Of a stretch of 60,000 bases of DNA, positions 59,685 to 60,000 are shown in pieces. Made by a program: the position numbers and the translations under genes. The stretch comes from Apostichopus japonicus (taxonomy: Eukaryota > Echinodermata > Holothuroidea > Aspidochirotida > Stichopodidae), in NCBI RefSeq assembly GCF_037975245.1, contig NC_092563.1, positions 17,413,594-17,473,593 on the forward strand. Reading direction: 5' to 3'. Position 1 is the first letter of the stretch, and each line of letters starts with the position of its first letter. The notes below the pieces were generated by a model that made no database searches, was not told where the DNA came from, and saw nothing but the letters and a program-made list of their open reading frames with translations.

Positions 59685-59710
59685 GGTCGCCAAGTAAACA
59701 CTTGGCGACC
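59685..59710. repeat. Perfect 11-bp hairpin
   Basis: GGTCGCCAAGT, loop AAAC, ACTTGGCGACC. Intronic, function unknown. Confidence 0.85.
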
Positions 59711-60000
59711 GCAATTTTCATGTTTACATTAATGGAGGTGTCAGAATGTATGTATCTCATGAGAATGTATCTCAAATTTGAGATATGTGCTTACTTGCAA
59801 AAAAATGCTGTATTGTACAACTTTGAAGTAAATTCTATTCAAGATTTTTTTCATAAATATTGACAATGTGTGTTTCTTCTTCTTCTTCCAAATCTTTGGC
59901 GACTGTCCGACACATTCTGGCATCCTTAAAGAAGATTGCTAACCACAGTTTGACTAGCAGGGCTGTAGACACACATACCAAAGTAAAGGCCTTAAGCTTA

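Larger units (their letters stand above)
29221..60000 (+). other. Remaining CEP192 introns
   Basis: Introns without recognised features include 30301-32071, 32239-32614, 34750-35665, 35725-36863, 37185-38213, 38385-39115, 39392-40104, 41476-42069, 42178-42695, 44692-45488, 48742-49278, 50560-51285, 51517-52389, 52602-53311, 53474-54063, 55145-55891, 56070-56792 and 59381-60000. They are AT-rich, and the open frames in them have no protein character. The intron at 58650-59152 has short TA tracts and a repeat-like gagctttcgagcaaaactag. Confidence 0.6.

Overview
The window is animal nuclear DNA: intron-containing protein genes with GT/AG junctions, long intergenic repeats, SINEs, non-LTR retrotransposon fragments and microsatellites. 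The two genes are orthologous to vertebrate ZNFX1 and CEP192, and the repeat mix fits an invertebrate deuterostome. My best guess is an echinoderm, possibly a sea cucumber, but that rests on general impression of the repeats and not on a search.

Layout. (1) 1-8533, minus strand: ZNFX1-like gene (SF1 RNA helicase with NFX1-type zinc fingers). Four coding exons are visible and the 3' end runs off the left edge. The large exon carries one in-frame TAA at 3867-3869, between Walker A and Walker B. The intron before it holds a decayed copy of the start of that exon. (2) 8534-29056: about 20.5 kb with no convincing gene. It holds a perfect 844-bp (GATG)211 array, several (TA)n arrays, two copies of a tRNA-derived SINE beside (TA)n, an inverted-repeat family, a probable mobile-element region bounded by related inverted ends (19.7-23.5 kb) with a 52-bp minisatellite and a broken reverse transcriptase inside, and a cluster of poly-G/poly-C tracts with short GC-rich element remnants. 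(3) 29057 to the right edge, plus strand: CEP192-like centrosome scaffold gene. Thirty coding exons can be joined in one continuous frame (8,345 coding bases, 2,781 complete codons). The gene is 3'-incomplete in the window. Its 2.77-kb exon encodes most of a long Ser-rich disordered region, and the exons after 48.58 kb encode the conserved PapD/ASH-type beta domains. Introns carry a SINE with a clear target-site duplication, an antisense retrotransposon fragment, near-perfect hairpins and two minisatellites built from the gene's own splice junctions.

Functional context. The genes are divergent (ZNFX1 minus, CEP192 plus) but 20 kb apart, so shared control is not implied. ZNFX1 proteins act in RNA surveillance, antiviral sensing and small-RNA inheritance. 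CEP192/SPD-2 recruits PLK4, Aurora A and PLK1 to build centrosomes. The most notable points are the stop codon splitting the ZNFX1 motor, the repeated copying of splice-junction sequence into tandem arrays, and conservation of the N-terminal PLK1-docking Ser-Thr of CEP192.

All exon borders were read by eye from GT/AG signals, codon phase and remembered similarity to the human proteins. No alignment or database search was run.
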